Source: Tupaia tana (Eukaryota; Chordata; Mammalia; Scandentia; Tupaiidae). From it: a stretch of 64,000 bases of DNA. The DNA lies in NCBI GenBank assembly GCA_026018925.1, contig JAKSZU010000007.1, forward strand, positions 95,528,001-95,592,000. Reading direction: 5' to 3'. The position numbers were made by a program, and so were the translations under genes. Shown piece after piece: positions 1 to 11,775 of this stretch. The notes beneath the pieces were generated by a model. That model worked only from the letters and a program-made list of their open reading frames with translations. It had not been told where the DNA came from and did not search any database. Within the stretch, counting starts at the first letter, position 1, and each line of letters opens with the position of its first letter.

Positions 1-227
1 CTGGTTAAGATTTCTTTTTTAGGCTGCAGCGGTCAGTGACTCGGGCAATTCAGAAGGAGGCAGAGTTGCTTCCCCTGCCCTAGCTCACTCCCCCAAAGCC
101 ACGCTGGACCCCAGTGCACCTCTGTTTCAAGACCACGCCTGCCTCAGGGCCTTTGCATAGGCTGTGCGTTGAGTCGGAAATACTTTTCTTCCAAATACCT
201 GCCGCTTCAGTTCTTACGCCCAGAGCA

Positions 228-488
228 CTTTCTTTTTTTTTTTTTTGGATAGGTTTTTGCTATAGGGCGCATGTGCTCGCCAGACAGAGACAGAGACAGA
301 AAGCAAGAAATCACCCCCCGGGGGGGATGGCCACACCGCAATCCCTTCTCCTCCATTCTCCTCTTGGGATCTTGGGCACGCACGCACACGCGCCCGGCGT
401 GAGTTTAAGCCACTGGGTCCAGGACGCAAACCGCAGTCAACTATGTGGGAGTCCAACGACATAGCCATTACGCTAACTGTTGATCCCC
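228..488 (-). mobile_element. SINE-A
   Basis: T-run, GGTTTTTGCTATAGGGCGC, CACGCCCGGCGTGAG-like body, tRNA-like head reading CATTACGCTAACTGTTGATC at the right. Good CpG retention. Confidence 0.9.
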
Positions 489-556
489 TGGTTAAGATAT
501 TTTCACTGCTCATCAGTGTGTTTGATGTTCTCGCTCTCTGTCTCTGTATTTTTTTG

Positions 557-920
557 AATTATTTATTAAATTTTATTATTTTTTAAAGAACTTTTTAGAC
601 AATTATTTATTTATTTAATTACATTTGTTATTATTATTTGTAAACTTGACCAGACAGAGAGAGAAAGAAAGGGAAGGTGAGAAAACAAGCCCCTGGGTCT
701 GAACCATGATCAGTGGGAATCCAGTGCCTTTAACCAACATGCCACTGCCGGCCCCTATTATTATTTTTTAAATTTTTCTATAGGGCATATGTGCTTACCA
801 GAGAGAGACAGCAAGAGAGAGGGAAAGTGAGAAAGCAAGCCACCACATCCAGGAATCAAACCACAGTTGGCCATGTGGGAGTGTCCAGTGCCTTAACCAC
901 CACATCACCTGCTGGCCCCC
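557..920 (-). mobile_element. Two SINE copies in series (B, then a truncated copy)
   Basis: 557-756 is type B (AACTTGACCAGACAGAGAGA ... CCACTGCCGGCCCC). 757-920 starts at CTATAGGGCATATGTGCTTA and ends CACCTGCTGGCCCC. Both minus strand and diverged. Confidence 0.85.
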
Positions 921-1089
921 CCACCCCCCCCCACCCCCGCCCATGTTCTCTTAATAATATTCTCCATCAACTTTTCACCTGCTGGTGTTACCAATCTACT
1001 AGTTATCTGGTATTTCATAAGCACTATAAATTGTTGTTTTCTAGCTTTATTATTCTTTTTGCATCATTTTAAAAAAATATTACTTATCA

Positions 1090-2223
1090 GGACCAGCAGT
1101 TAGCGTAATGGCTATGTTGCTGGACTCCCACGTAGTCCACTGCCGTTCGAGTCCCGGACCTGGTGGCTTAAACTCACGCCGGGCGCGTGTGCGTGCGTGC
1201 CCAAGATCCCGAGAAGAGAATGGAGGAGAGGGGATTGCAGCGTGGCCATCCCCCCGGAGGGTGATTTCTCGCTTTCTGTCTCTCTGTCTCTCTCTGTCTG
1301 TCTGGCAAGCGCACGTGCCCTATAGCAAAAACCTCTCCAAAAAAAAAAAGAAAGAAAGAAATTTAGGTTCTCTAAATCTCTGTTAGAGGACAGTAATCTA
1401 ACAGCTGACAGTTCTTCAAATTAGCTTCCATGTAGACTATGTTATTTATTGGGACCAGCAGATAGCATAATGGTTAAGTTGCTGGACTCCCCCATAGTTG
1501 GTCATGGTTCAAGTCCCAGACCAGGAGGCTTAAAACTCATGCTGGGCATGTGTGCGTACATGCCCAAGATCCTGAGAGGCCACTGGAGGAGAAGGGACTG
1601 TGGCATGGCCATACCCCTGAGGGGTGATTTCTCTCTGTCTCTCTCTGCCTCTCAGGTGAGTGCACATATCCTATTGCAAAAATCTCTCTCTTAAAAAAAG
1701 GGACCAGCAGACGGTATAACAGTTACACTGCTGGACTCCCAGGTAGTTGACTGCGGATCGAGTCCAGGACCCCGTGGCTTAAAACTGACCCCAGGTACAT
1801 ATGCCTGTGTGCCCAAAATCCTAAGAGGAGATGAGAGGAGACAGGATTGCAGTGTGGCTATTCCTCCAGGGGATGATTTCTTGCTTTCTGCCTGTCTCTT
1901 CCTGTGTCTCCAGTGAGTGCAGGTGCCCTATAGTAAAAATTCCACTCAAAAAATATATATATATTATCTATGAAAAGTTATGTAGGAACAGGTCGCAGCC
2001 TAGTGGTTAGGGGAACAGGATCCCATATGGCCGACTACAGTTCTAATCCCATCCCCAGGGCCCAGCCAGGGGTGTGGTGGTTAAGACGGCTAGATTCCAC
2101 GTGGCCAACTATGTGGTTCAAGTTCCAGACCCAGCAGATTAAGAAATACACTGGGCAAGTGTGTGTATGCCGACCCCAAGAGAAGACGCAGACGGGTCAT
2201 AGCGTGATTCTCTCCCATGGAGG

Positions 2224-2276
<53 letters not shown>

Positions 2277-2475
2277 GTGAGCATGCATATCTTCCTGCAA
2301 ATTAAAACACAACTCAGGGGCTGGCAGGTAGCATGGTGGTTAAGGCGCTGGACTCCCACGTGGCTGACCATGGTTTGAGTCCCAGATATGGCAGCTTGCT
2401 TTCCCACTCTATCTGTCTCTCCATGGTCAAACTGAAGGATAATAATAACAAATAAAATGAAAATAAATAATTATT
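1090..2475 (+). mobile_element. Run of six same-strand SINE copies
   Basis: Heads at about 1090 (A, young, CpG-rich), 1451 (A), 1699 (A, directly abutting), 1985 (head fragment), 2062 (A with a long CT tract) and 2318 (B). All point the same way; several abut the A-rich tail of the copy before. 2510-2640 is a further 5'-truncated piece. Confidence 0.88.
2226..2275. repeat. (CT)n microsatellite in a SINE
   Basis: About 23 CT units expanded from the CT-rich part of the SINE body. Confidence 0.95.
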
Positions 2476-2639
2476 TTAAAACAAAAAACACACAAACCAA
2501 TATTCTCTCCCTGGTGGCTTGTAAACACCCCAGGCGGGGGAGTGCCTGAATCCAGACAGGTGGAGGAGGAGGCTCGGGATCGCGGCATGACCATGCCCCG
2601 TCATGGGTGCATTCTCCTTCTGGCAATTAAAAAGAAAAG

Positions 2640-3510
2640 AAAAGCTAGGTCAGGTACTCATGCGACCAGTGGGTGCTAATGTACTAATCTGTAGTGTGCA
2701 TATATATTAAACTCTTCAAGCAGTAATCATGCTAATTATTTAGAACTTTGAGCACAAGAAAAATCTCTTTGGGAAGGATAATTTGGTCGCAGAGTTGCTT
2801 AGGATTGCCAAGGCACGGTGCTGATAAAAAGCAGACCTACTCAGTTTTGTGAACGTCTTATGTTCTCTGCAGACAATACGGGCCTTATGTCTTGCCCACG
2901 GAGAACATGCCACAGCCCTTACCTGATTCACCTCTGCCTCAGGCCACCAGTTTCTGGAGTCTGACTAAGTCCCAAAGGCCCCTCCAAAACTAACGTCGCA
3001 CGACTCTGACTCCAGCTGCCCAAGCTGTTTTGAACTGTGTGACCCTGGCAAGTCAGGTCATTTTCCTCTCAGTTTCCTCCCCTGGAAACGGGACTGACTA
3101 GTCCTTCCCGTGCCTGAGCCCCGTGAGGGCTCCACAAGGCGGCAAGCGGAGGCAGTCCTTGACGACGAGGTGGTGGCCCTCTGAAGTCACACAGGAGCCG
3201 CCCCGGGTCCCAGGATCGGGAGAAGGCAAGGGGACCTGTTGGGAGCGGGACTTTGAACATCACTGCGTGTGGGTTTCTGCCCTTCCAGGAAAAGGCTAGA
3301 TCTTCTTGACCCGGAGGCAGGGGGCTGGTCACGATGACCCAGGCTGCTCTGCTGCGGTTTCTCGCTGTGTCTGGAGGGAGCTCCCTTGCAGGGGAAGGCG
3401 GCTGAGGAGCCGTGGCCACCGGCTGGCGCGTGTTCTCAGAGGCATCCTGAAACGGGCTTCCCCTGCTCGTTTCACTGTCTGTCTCCTCCAGAGGGAACGT
3501 CGGTTTCTAG
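2640..3510. other. Intergenic, no gene seen
   Basis: Apart from the MIR fragment near 3010-3110, nothing recognisable. Only short open frames without domain signatures. Confidence 0.5.
3010..3110 (+). repeat. MIR fragment
   Basis: TGTGTGACCCTGGCAAGTCA and CTCAGTTTCCTCCCCTGGAA are MIR core signatures. Confidence 0.65.
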
Positions 3511-3690
3511 AGGCTGGGCCGACAAACTTCTTTTCCAAAGAGCCAGCTAGTAAATATTTTAGGCTTTCCAGGCCATATGGTCTCTGTTGCAGCTACTCGT
3601 CTCTGCTGTTGTGAGAACGCAGCCCTAGACCATACGTAAACGAAGCGTGGCTGCGTTCCAATAAAACTTTATTTATGGCTACCGTGATCT
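3511..3690. mobile_element. Old hAT-like MER element fragment
   Basis: Contains AGTAAATATTTTAGGCTTT, GGCCATATGGTCTCTGTTGC and TTCCAATAAAACTTTATTTA, hallmarks of a eutherian non-autonomous hAT family. Diverged; ends not clear. Confidence 0.7.
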
Positions 3691-3756
3691 GAATTTCCTA
3701 GTATTTTCTCATGTCATGAAATAATCTTTCAATTGGGAGAAACTGTTTTAGGATTG

Positions 3757-4200
3757 GGCCAGCAGGTGGCATGGTAGTTAAGGCGCTAGATTCCCCGTGG
3801 GTGACCATGGTTCGAGTCCTGGACCCGCTTGCTTAGTGACCACACCAGGCACATGTGCGTGTGTGCCCACAGTCCAGAGAGGAGAATGGGGGAGAGGACT
3901 GTGGAGTCACCATTCCCCTGGAGAATGGTTTCTTACTTTCCCTGTCTCTGTCTTTCTCTGGTGAGCTCACATGACCTATGGCAAAAGCCTAAAAAAAAAT
4001 TATTTTAAAATGTAGGAACTGGAACCAGCAGGTGGCATGGTGGTTGAGGCACCGGCTACTACCATATGGCCTACCATGGTTCGAATCCTGCACCTGGTGG
4101 CTTGCTTTCCCACTTTCTCTCTCTCTCTCTCTGTCTCGCTCTGCTCAAATTAAAATAAATGAATGAATGAATAAAATTAAATAAATAATTATTTTTAAAA
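3757..4200 (+). mobile_element. SINE-A followed by SINE-B
   Basis: 3757-3995 type A ending GGCAAAAGCCTAAAAAAAAA; 4020-4200 type B ending ATTAAAATAAATGAATGAAT. The short link repeats TGTAGGAAC (4011-4019 and 4211-4219), a likely target duplication of the B copy. Confidence 0.88.
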
Positions 4201-4817
4201 ACATTTAAAATGTAGGAACCATTCTTAGCTTGCAGGCGTATAAAAATCGCAGGCCGGACTTAGCTGTGGGCCGTGATTCACCCATCTGTACCCCGAGAGG
4301 CAGTGGCCCTGTCTATGCCTCTGCTCGCGGCCTAGCACAGTGTCCGGCACACAGCTAGTCCCCAGGCTTGGCGGATGAGCAGCTGCTTCCTCTTCCGCCC
4401 CTCTAGCTCCAACTCCATTCCCATCTCTTCCTGCTACCGATCCCTCTTGTTCTAAGGGGTGGCAACAAGATTCTGCCCACCCCAAGTCCAGGTCAGAGGC
4501 ACGCCTGTGGAGAAGCCCACTGGCCAGTTCTCTTAGCTCATTCTCCTGGGCCTCCTGCAGTCTGGGACTGGCCCGCCTCCATGCTGTCCGCCCACTCCCT
4601 CTCAGGTCACTCCTCTTTGACCTCATTCTTCAGCCCTGTGATCACAGCCGTGGACGTTTTCTGAAGCTGAGGCCTCCTCTCAGGGCTTCATCTCATACCG
4701 AGGAAGACCCCAGCAGTGAACCCCAGCTGCAATCTCCTGCCCTCCCACTCCCTCGCAGGAGAAAGAGTTCGGAGGGAAGGGAGCGAGTCTATGGTTGTTA
4801 TCTACCATTACTTTCTC

Positions 4818-5040
4818 TCTCTCTCTCTCTTTTTTATAGTCAGAGGGTCTATGTGGTTGCCAGAGAAGGGCAGAGAGAGAGAACAAACTCCCCAGTGAGG
4901 TGTGGTCACACCACAATCCCCCTCCATTTCTCCAGCCTATTGGGGTCCGGGGGTACATGTGTGCTGGCATGTCCCTCAAGCCACTGAGGTCAGCCACATG
5001 GAATCCGGGCTCCTTGACCGCCGGCTGCTAGGCCGCCCGT
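4818..5040 (-). mobile_element. Old SINE, minus strand
   Basis: GAGAGAGAACAAACTCCCC, TGGTCACACCACAATCCCCC and a diverged head. CpGs largely decayed. Confidence 0.75.
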
Positions 5041-5094
5041 TACTACCATGTCCGTTGAGCACCTGTCGTGCCATTTCATTGCCTGATCTCACTA

Positions 5095-5185
5095 CTTATA
5101 GTCACCCCTGGTTTACAGAGGCGGACACTGAGGCTCAGAGGCGCACAGCTAGGACGCGGCAGGTGGGAGCGGAGCCTGGGTCGGT
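5095..5185 (-). repeat. MIR fragment
   Basis: Reverse MIR: TTTACAGAGGCGGACACTGA, GCTCAGAGGCGCACAGCTAG. Confidence 0.6.
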
Positions 5186-5506
5186 TGGTGTGGCCTCACT
5201 CAGCAGTACATCGTGAACGTTTACCCATTTCTCCCATGAGAGAGACGGGAACAGGGTCTGCCACAACCCACCCCAGCCCACCTGCCCAGCTCACGGGCAC
5301 ACACACGTGCACCTGGTGTGCTCAGGGAGGTCCCAGGATGCAGAGCCCCTGCTCCACCACCCGACCCCACTAGCATGTCTTGAGAGCCTGCGCCTTACAG
5401 ACGTGCCCACGGATTCAGCAGTAAACAGCACACATGGAGCGTCGTTCTAGGGGAGAGAACCAATAGGCCAACACAACGCGAAGCGAGTAAGAAAAGATAC
5501 CATAAG

Positions 5507-6252
5507 GGGGGCAAGTGGTGTGGTGGTTAATAAGAGTGCTGGACTCCCACATGGCTGACTGTGGTTCAAGTCCTGGACCTGGCGGCTTGCTTTCTCTCTC
5601 TCTCACTCTATCCCTCTGTGGTCAAATTGAAATAAATAAATGAATGAATAAATAAAGTTAAGTAATTTTTTAAAAAAGGAAAAGATACCTTAAGGGTATG
5701 GCTGACAGGCAGCTTATTTTTCTTTTCGTTTGCTATAGGGCGCGTATGTTTGTTGGAGAGAGACAGAGACAGAGAGAGAGAGAGAAATGAGAAGCACTTC
5801 CGGTGGGGGGGATGGCCACACCGTAATCTCTTTTCCATTCTCCTCTGGAATTTTGGGCACACACACACAGACACACACAGTGTGACGTTCTTTTCTTCCT
5901 TTCTTTTTTGTTTTTTAAGAGAGATTTTTGCTATAGGGTGCGTGTGCTCACCAGAGAGACAGAAAATGAGAAGTCACCTCGCCCCCCCAGGGAGAATGGT
6001 CACACCACAATCCTCTTTCTTCCATTCTCCTCTCCAGATTTTGAGTGCGCATGCACATGCGCCCAGTGTGAGTTTTAAGCCACCGGTCTGGGACTCAAAC
6101 CATGATCGACTACGTGGGAGTCCAGCGACGTAACCGTTTTGCCATCTGCTGGTCCCTCCAGTGTAATTTTCAAGCACCAGGTCTGGGACTTGAATTGTCC
6201 AGTCAGTCATGTGGGATCCAGCCGCCTTAACCTCCATGCCACCTGCCAGTCA
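5507..6252. mobile_element. Cluster of four SINE pieces in mixed orientation
   Basis: 5507-5685 B on +; 5713-5885 truncated A on -; 5905-6158 A on - (ends CATCTGCTGGTCCC); 6159-6252 head-end fragment on -. AAAAGATACC(A/T)TAAGG occurs on both sides of the B copy (5493-5508 and 5680-5696), its target duplication. Confidence 0.85.
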
Positions 6253-6597
6253 GGGAGTTATTTCAGAAAGGTGACATTTGGTAGCGGCGGGGCGGAAGTG
6301 AGGGAGCGAACTCTGAGCGCTGGTCGGAGAAAGACCGGCCCAGCGGAGAGCGCGGCAGGACTGGAGTCTGCGGTGGGAGCATACCTGGGCCCAGGGCGAG
6401 GCAAGGCTGCCCGGTGGCAGGGAGGCCGTGGGGGGCCAGTGCGGGGTGGCAGGAGATGAGGCGCCAGAGGGAGCCGGGGCCAGGCGCCTGGGGCTTTGCG
6501 AGCCTTGTCTGAATGTAATGGGGGACGTACGGAAGGACCCCTCACAGCTGGATAAGAGAGAGACTCTGTCCCTCACCCATCACTGCTTTGGCCTGCA

Positions 6598-7439
6598 GCC
6601 CGGCCTCCCCGCTGAGCACCCCGGCCTCCCCGCTGAGCACCCCGGCCTCCCCGCTGAGCACCCGGCCTCCCCGCTGAGCACCCGGCCTCCCCGCTGAGCA
6701 CCCCGGCCTCCCCGCTGAGCACCCCGGCCTCCCCGCTGAGCACCCGGCCTCCCGCTGAGCACCCGGCCTCCCCGCTGAGCACCCCGGCCTCCCCGCTGAG
6801 CACCCGGCCTCCCGCTGAGCACCCCAGCCTCCCCGCTGAGCACCCCGGCCTCCCCGCTGAGCACCCCGGCCTCCCCGCTGAGCACCCGGCCTCCCGCTGA
6901 GCACCCGGCCTCCCCGCTGAGCACCCCGGCCTCCCCGCTGAGCACCCGGCCTCCCCGCTGAGCACCCCGGCCTCCCCGCTGAGCACCCGGCCTCCCGCTG
7001 AGCACCCTGCCTCCCGCTGAGCACCCGGCCTCCCCGCTGAGCACCCCGGCCTCCCGCTGAGCACCCGGCCTCCCCGCTGAGCACCCCGGCCTCCCCGCTG
7101 AGCACCCGGCCTCCCCGCTGAGCACCCGCCTCCCGCTGAGCACCCGGCCTCTCCGCTGAGCACCCCGGCCTCCCGCTGAGCACCCGGCCTCCCCGCTGAG
7201 CACCCCGGCCTCCCGCTGAGCACCCGGCCTCCCCGCTGAGCACCCCGGCCTCCCCGCTGAGCACCCCGGCCTCCCCGCTGAGCACCCGCCTCCCGCTGAG
7301 CACCCGGCCTCTCCGCTGAGCACCCCGGCCTCCCGCTGAGCACCCGGCCTCCCCATTGAGCACCCCGGCCTCCCGCTGAGCACCCGGCCTCCCCGCTGAG
7401 CACCCCGGCCTCCCCGCTGAGCACCCAGGCCTCCCCCCG
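6598..7439. repeat. GC-rich minisatellite, ~20-bp unit, about 40 copies
   Basis: Tandem copies of CCGGCCTCCCCGCTGAGCAC with unit length wobbling between about 19 and 21 bp through gain or loss of C (CCCGG against CCCCGG; CTCCC against CTCCCC). A few copies carry private changes (CCAGCC, CCTGCC, CTCCGCTG, CCCATTG). The frame wobble makes long spurious open frames on the minus strand. The minus strand carries regularly spaced GGGG runs. It lies about 5.7 kb upstream of the RPS6KA1 promoter. Confidence 0.98.
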
Positions 7440-7442
7440 GGC

Positions 7443-7640
7443 TCGGTGTGCTGTAGTGATTAAAAGCACCAGCTTTTAGGTCCGAGAGAAGTGGCTTCCC
7501 AACCCAGCCGCAAACCTCACCAGCTGTCTGACCATGGGCAGCCACACCCTCTCCTAGCCTCGATTTCTCATCTGGAAAGTGGGGACAGTAGTTTGTGTCT
7601 GACGGTGCTGGGGTGATCTGAAGAGTTCCTGCCTTGAAAA
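7443..7640 (+). repeat. MIR
   Basis: GTGTGCTGTAGTGATTAAAA, CAGCTGTCTGACCATGGGCA, TTCTCATCTGGAAAGTGGGG. It directly abuts the large minisatellite. Confidence 0.7.
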
Positions 7641-8465
7641 CGCTCAGCTCCAGGCAGTCCACACCATTCTCGCTCAATACGCCCTTGCACTTGGTAATTA
7701 TTACTGAAATGCTCAGTCCAGTTCTGGCACTTGGGCACCGTGTGTTGAAGGCGACCACCATTCTGGGTATCCCACTCACCCTGTGCCCCTGCCGCCACCA
7801 GACACAAGCACCAAGACCCTCCTTTACTGAGAGGCCGAGAAAGAATAGTGAATCAGACACTCTCCCCGGGCAGGGCCCGACCAGAGTGGGGCTCCTGATC
7901 AGCACCGCAAACATAACCTGGGCTTCAGCAGAGGGGCCCACAGCCAGCTCTCAGCCCCTGCCAGAATAATTTCCCCAACAGGGCACAGAATAATGTCCTC
8001 ACTTGTGTCCAGCCAGCCATTCGCAACCGTGAGTCATTCATTTGCAAACACCTCAAGTAACTGCCCAGAACAGCCTGTTCCAACCCCATCATTATTGTTT
8101 AATTTTTCATTATTCATGATAGAATGTGTGTGCATGCACGTGAGGGTGAGGTGAGAGTGAGAATGTGGAGTCTGGGCAGAGTCTGGGCCCCTCTCTCCGT
8201 CCTCCAGCATTTAAGTGCGCTGGTGTGTTTCAGGCTGATGGACCCAGGGATTCAAACCCCAGTCGTCATGTGAGATCTGGCTTCTCTTATTAGCATGGTG
8301 TCACTGCATTCCAAAGCGGCCTATTCGCATTTCATCCTTATTAGTGGCTGGCTTCTGCGCACCACCCAGAGAGGAGCATCTCAGAGCAGGCTTGGACTGG
8401 CTGGGCGCGAGAGCAGACTTACTGATCTGCAGATGGTGACATTGGGCATGTCACTTACCCTCTTT
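7640..8465. other. Intergenic, no gene seen
   Basis: Low-CpG sequence with decayed MIR-like words (8390-8465) and an old tRNA-SINE-like patch (8220-8290). Confidence 0.45.
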
Positions 8466-8705
8466 GAGCACCTAGGTGTCAGGCAGGCGCCAGGTGCCAA
8501 GGAAACAATGAAGAGCCAGGGAGACCTGGTTGCTCCCCTCAAAGCTTACGGGTGTTAACCAAATAGCCACATAAGCACGTGTAAAAGTATTTTGAAAGCA
8601 ATGCAGAGACCTAGCTATTGTGCTGGGTGTGTATGACAGGAGGTGATGGAAGACGTCCTGGAAGAAGTGATTGTGGAGCTGAGCTGGCCACAGAAAAAGA
8701 AGAGG
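8465..8705 (+). repeat. L2 3' end fragment
   Basis: CCAAGGAAACAATGAAGAGC, TGGTTGCTCCCCTCAAAGCT and a GGAAGAAGTGATTGTGGAGC ending fit the L2 3' UTR. Confidence 0.6.
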
Positions 8706-8990
8706 CTGGGCCAGCAGATGGCGTGCTGGTTAAGGGATCCCCACATGGCTGACTGGCTTGAGTCCCAGACTCAGTGGCTTGAAAATCACACCATGTGCAT
8801 GTGTGCTCGAAACCCCAAGAGGAGGATAGAGGAGAAGGGATTGCAGAGCGGCCATTCCCCCTGGGCGATGGCGATTTCTTACTCTCCCTCTCTTTGTCTC
8901 TCTTCAGCAAACGCATGTACCCTATGGCAAAAAAAAAAAAAAAAAACAAAAAAAACAAAAAAAAACAAAAAAAAAAAAGAGAGAAGACTG
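8706..8990 (+). mobile_element. SINE-A with long A/C tail
   Basis: Head GGGCCAGCAGATGGCGTGC; tail of A runs broken by single C (8929-8979). Confidence 0.88.
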
Positions 8991-9800
8991 TTTCCAGACA
9001 AGGAGCCGTGGCAGCAGAATGGAAGGAAGTCAGTACGGCTGGAGCCCTGCGGAGGTGGGGGAGGTGGGAGCGAGGATTCAGTGTTTATTGCTCTGCCAAG
9101 TGACTGCTGCCCCTGCTCCAGAGATGGGCCAGCTCACCTGCCCAAGTTTCCCAAGCAGAGCCCAGGTGTGCTGTGCATTACTGACTTGCCCACACCACCC
9201 ACCACCATGTTAGACATAACGCCCTTGGGAGGGGGACACCGGAAGTGAAACGTGTGCGTGAACCCTGAGCACAGTGGACTGCTCAGTCCCTAATGAGACA
9301 ATGCACTTGATAGATTCCCGTGAGAGCAGCAGGAAGAGTCGGGGCCCCAGGAAGGGGGAGCGCAGAGGCAGACACACTCCCTTCTCACCGCCTTCCACTC
9401 CCACACAGCCAGCCCACAGCCTCATTCTGGGGGTCTCAGTGTCTCTTCCTCAGCAGGACCTAAATGTGGCAGCTGCGAGCAGGACGTTTGTCACCTGTGT
9501 GCGACCCGTTCGGAGTCCTGAGTAGGGTTACTAAGGTAGCAAATCAAAATGTACGCTATCCAGTTAAGTATGGACTTCAGACACGCAACCAGTTTCTTCT
9601 GGTCAAAGTACAATATCCAGGTATTATAATGTAAGCCCAGAGCAGCAGGGGTTGGGCATGGCCAGCTGCTTCCAGGCAACCGAAGTGGGGGATACGGACC
9701 CTGGTATTACCGGTGGCTGCGAACTCCAGTCCAGGCTGCCCCACGTTAGTCTTCAGCTTTTCTCACCAGGGAGGTGGACAGTAAGAGAACACGGTACTCT
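8990..9800. other. Intergenic, no gene seen
   Basis: Unique sequence; no splice-bounded open frame with recognisable content. Confidence 0.45.
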
Positions 9801-9802
9801 CT

Positions 9803-10288
9803 AGGCCAGCTGGTGGCGTGGTGGTTAAGGCAGCTGGATCCTACACGGCCAACTGCGTGATTAAAGTCCCAGGCTCAGTGGTCTGAAAAACATCCTGGGC
9901 ACGTGTGAGTGTGTGCCCAAAATCCCAAGAGGAGAATGGAGACAGGATAGCAGCGTGGCCATCTCCCTGGGGAGGAGGGTGCTTTCTCACTATCCACCCC
10001 CTCCAGTGAGCACATGTGCCCATAGCAAATTGTTTTTTTTTTTTTTTTGAGAGGTTTTTGCTATAGGGCTCATGCGCTCACCAGAAAGACAGAGAGAGAC
10101 AGAGAGACAGAAAGCAAGAAATCACCCCCAAGGGGGGTGGCCACACTGCAATCCCTTCTCTATTCTCTTCTTGGGATCTTGGACACACATGCCCCATATG
10201 AGTTTAAGCCACTGGGTCCAGGACTCGACTACATGGGAGTCCAGTGACGTAGCCATTATGCCATCTGCTGGTCCTGCCATAGCAAATT
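9803..10288. mobile_element. SINE-A (+) with a second SINE-A (-) inserted in its tail
   Basis: Outer copy 9803-10031; inner copy 10032-10276 on minus. Target duplication CCATAGCAAATT at 10020-10031 and 10277-10288 is the outer SINE's own 3' end. Confidence 0.9.
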
Positions 10289-10299
10289 TTAAAAAAGAG

Positions 10300-10860
10300 A
10301 TTGAACTGTCCTGTAGTCTCTCAGCTCTGCCATTTTCAGCTGTGTGACCTTGGAGAGACCCAAAGAATGAAAAGTCTGGTCTCAGTGCCCTCATCACTGA
10401 GACAATACTCACACCTACCTTCTAAGATGAAGAAGATTGTGTTAGTTTATACAGAACAAGTGTTTAGAGCAGTGCCCGGTCAGAGCAGATGCAGTGCTAG
10501 CTGTAATGTCTTATTTACTCACACCAGAATGCATGAAAATTTCCTGAAAGTAAGGACGTTGTTTTAGTCACTGCTATCTTCTCAGCCTCTGGTAGAAGGC
10601 CTGACTTGGAACACATATTCAGGAAGAGGACCTGGTGTGTAATATAGCCATACACAATTTGCTGAGTTACAATGAATTTAATCCTCACTACTGAGAACTG
10701 ATTGGCATTATACTAAAAGATCGAGATGATTATTTTCATTTTACAGATGAAGAAACTGAGGTTTAGAGACATGCGTTTCCTAATGTTAAGGAGATGACAG
10801 ATCTAGGATTCAAATTCAGAGATATGGGGCTCCAAGTCCTTTCCACTCAAAACTAGATCA
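10300..10860. repeat. MIR (+) and MIR (-) with unassigned DNA between
   Basis: 10300-10480: AGCTGTGTGACCTTGGAGAG on +. 10690-10850: TTTTACAGATGAAGAAACTG, reverse MIR. Nothing recognised in 10490-10680. Confidence 0.6.
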
Positions 10861-10934
10861 GGTCAAAAGCTGGGAAAGTCATGGAATAAAGGGAGCATTG
10901 CATTTGGGAGAAATCCTCATCCACCTTGTTTTTT

Positions 10935-11090
10935 AAAAAGAGAATTATTTATTCAATTTTCTTTCTTTCTTTAAATTTGACCCGAGAGAGATAGAGAAGG
11001 TGAGAAAGCAAGCTGCCAGGTCTGGGACTCAAACTACAGTCACCAAGTGGGAGTCCAGCACCTTAACCACCATGCCACCTGCTAGCCCCC
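10935..11090 (-). mobile_element. SINE-B
   Basis: AATTATTTATTCAATTTTC, TTTGACCCGAGAGAGATAG and head end CACCTGCTAGCCCC. Confidence 0.87.
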
Positions 11091-11225
11091 ATCCACTTTG
11101 AATTGTAAGCTCTGGTCTGTTCTCAACCTGCTCTGTGACCTTGAGTAAGTCTTTCACCTTCTGAGCCTGTCTTGTGATTTATGAACTAGGTGGTGATGAG
11201 GAGGAATTCAAGAAAATCACATGCG

Positions 11226-11775
11226 GGAGCCAGCAGATGGCACAGTGATTATGTTGCTGGACTCCCACATGGTTGACCATGGTTTGAGTCCTGGATCTGG
11301 CGGCTTAAAAATCACACTGGGTGGGACCAGCAGTTAGCGTAATGGCTATGTCGCTGGACTCCCACGTAGTCGACCGCGGTTCGAGTCCCGGACCCGGCGG
11401 CTTAAACTCACGCCGGGCGCGTGTGCGTGCGTGCCCAAGATCCCGAGAGGAGAATGGAGGAGAAGGGATTGCGGCGTGGCCATCCCCCCTGGGGGGTGAT
11501 TTCTCTCTTTCTATCTCTCTGTCTCTCTCTGTCTGTCTGGCGAGCACACGCGCCCTGTAGCAAAAACCTCTCAAAAAAAAAAAAAAAAAAAATCACACTG
11601 GGTGTGCCTGTCCAAGATCCTGGGAGGAGAATGGAGAAGGGATTGCAGAGTGGCCATCCTACCTGGGGGGTGATTTCTCACTTTCCTTCTCATGGTCTCG
11701 GTCTCTGTCTCGGTCTCTGTCTCTGTCCGTCTGGAGTGCAAGCAACCTAAGGCAAGAACCTCTAAAAAAAGAAGA
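11226..11775 (+). mobile_element. SINE-A interrupted by a younger SINE-A
   Basis: Outer copy 11226-11323 and 11605-11775. Inner copy 11324-11587, CpG-rich. Perfect 17-bp duplication AAAAATCACACTGGGTG at 11307-11323 and 11588-11604 from the outer SINE body. Confidence 0.95.

Noticed and set aside
1108-1386. Many small open frames reading RSREENGGEGIAAWPSP-like peptides
   Set aside because: All are translations of the SINE-A body, on either strand.
6542-7941. Overlapping minus-strand open frames of 273-453 codons
   Set aside because: They read through the minisatellite in all three frames with QREAGCSAG-type repeats; the openness comes from the repeat unit, with no domain or splice support.
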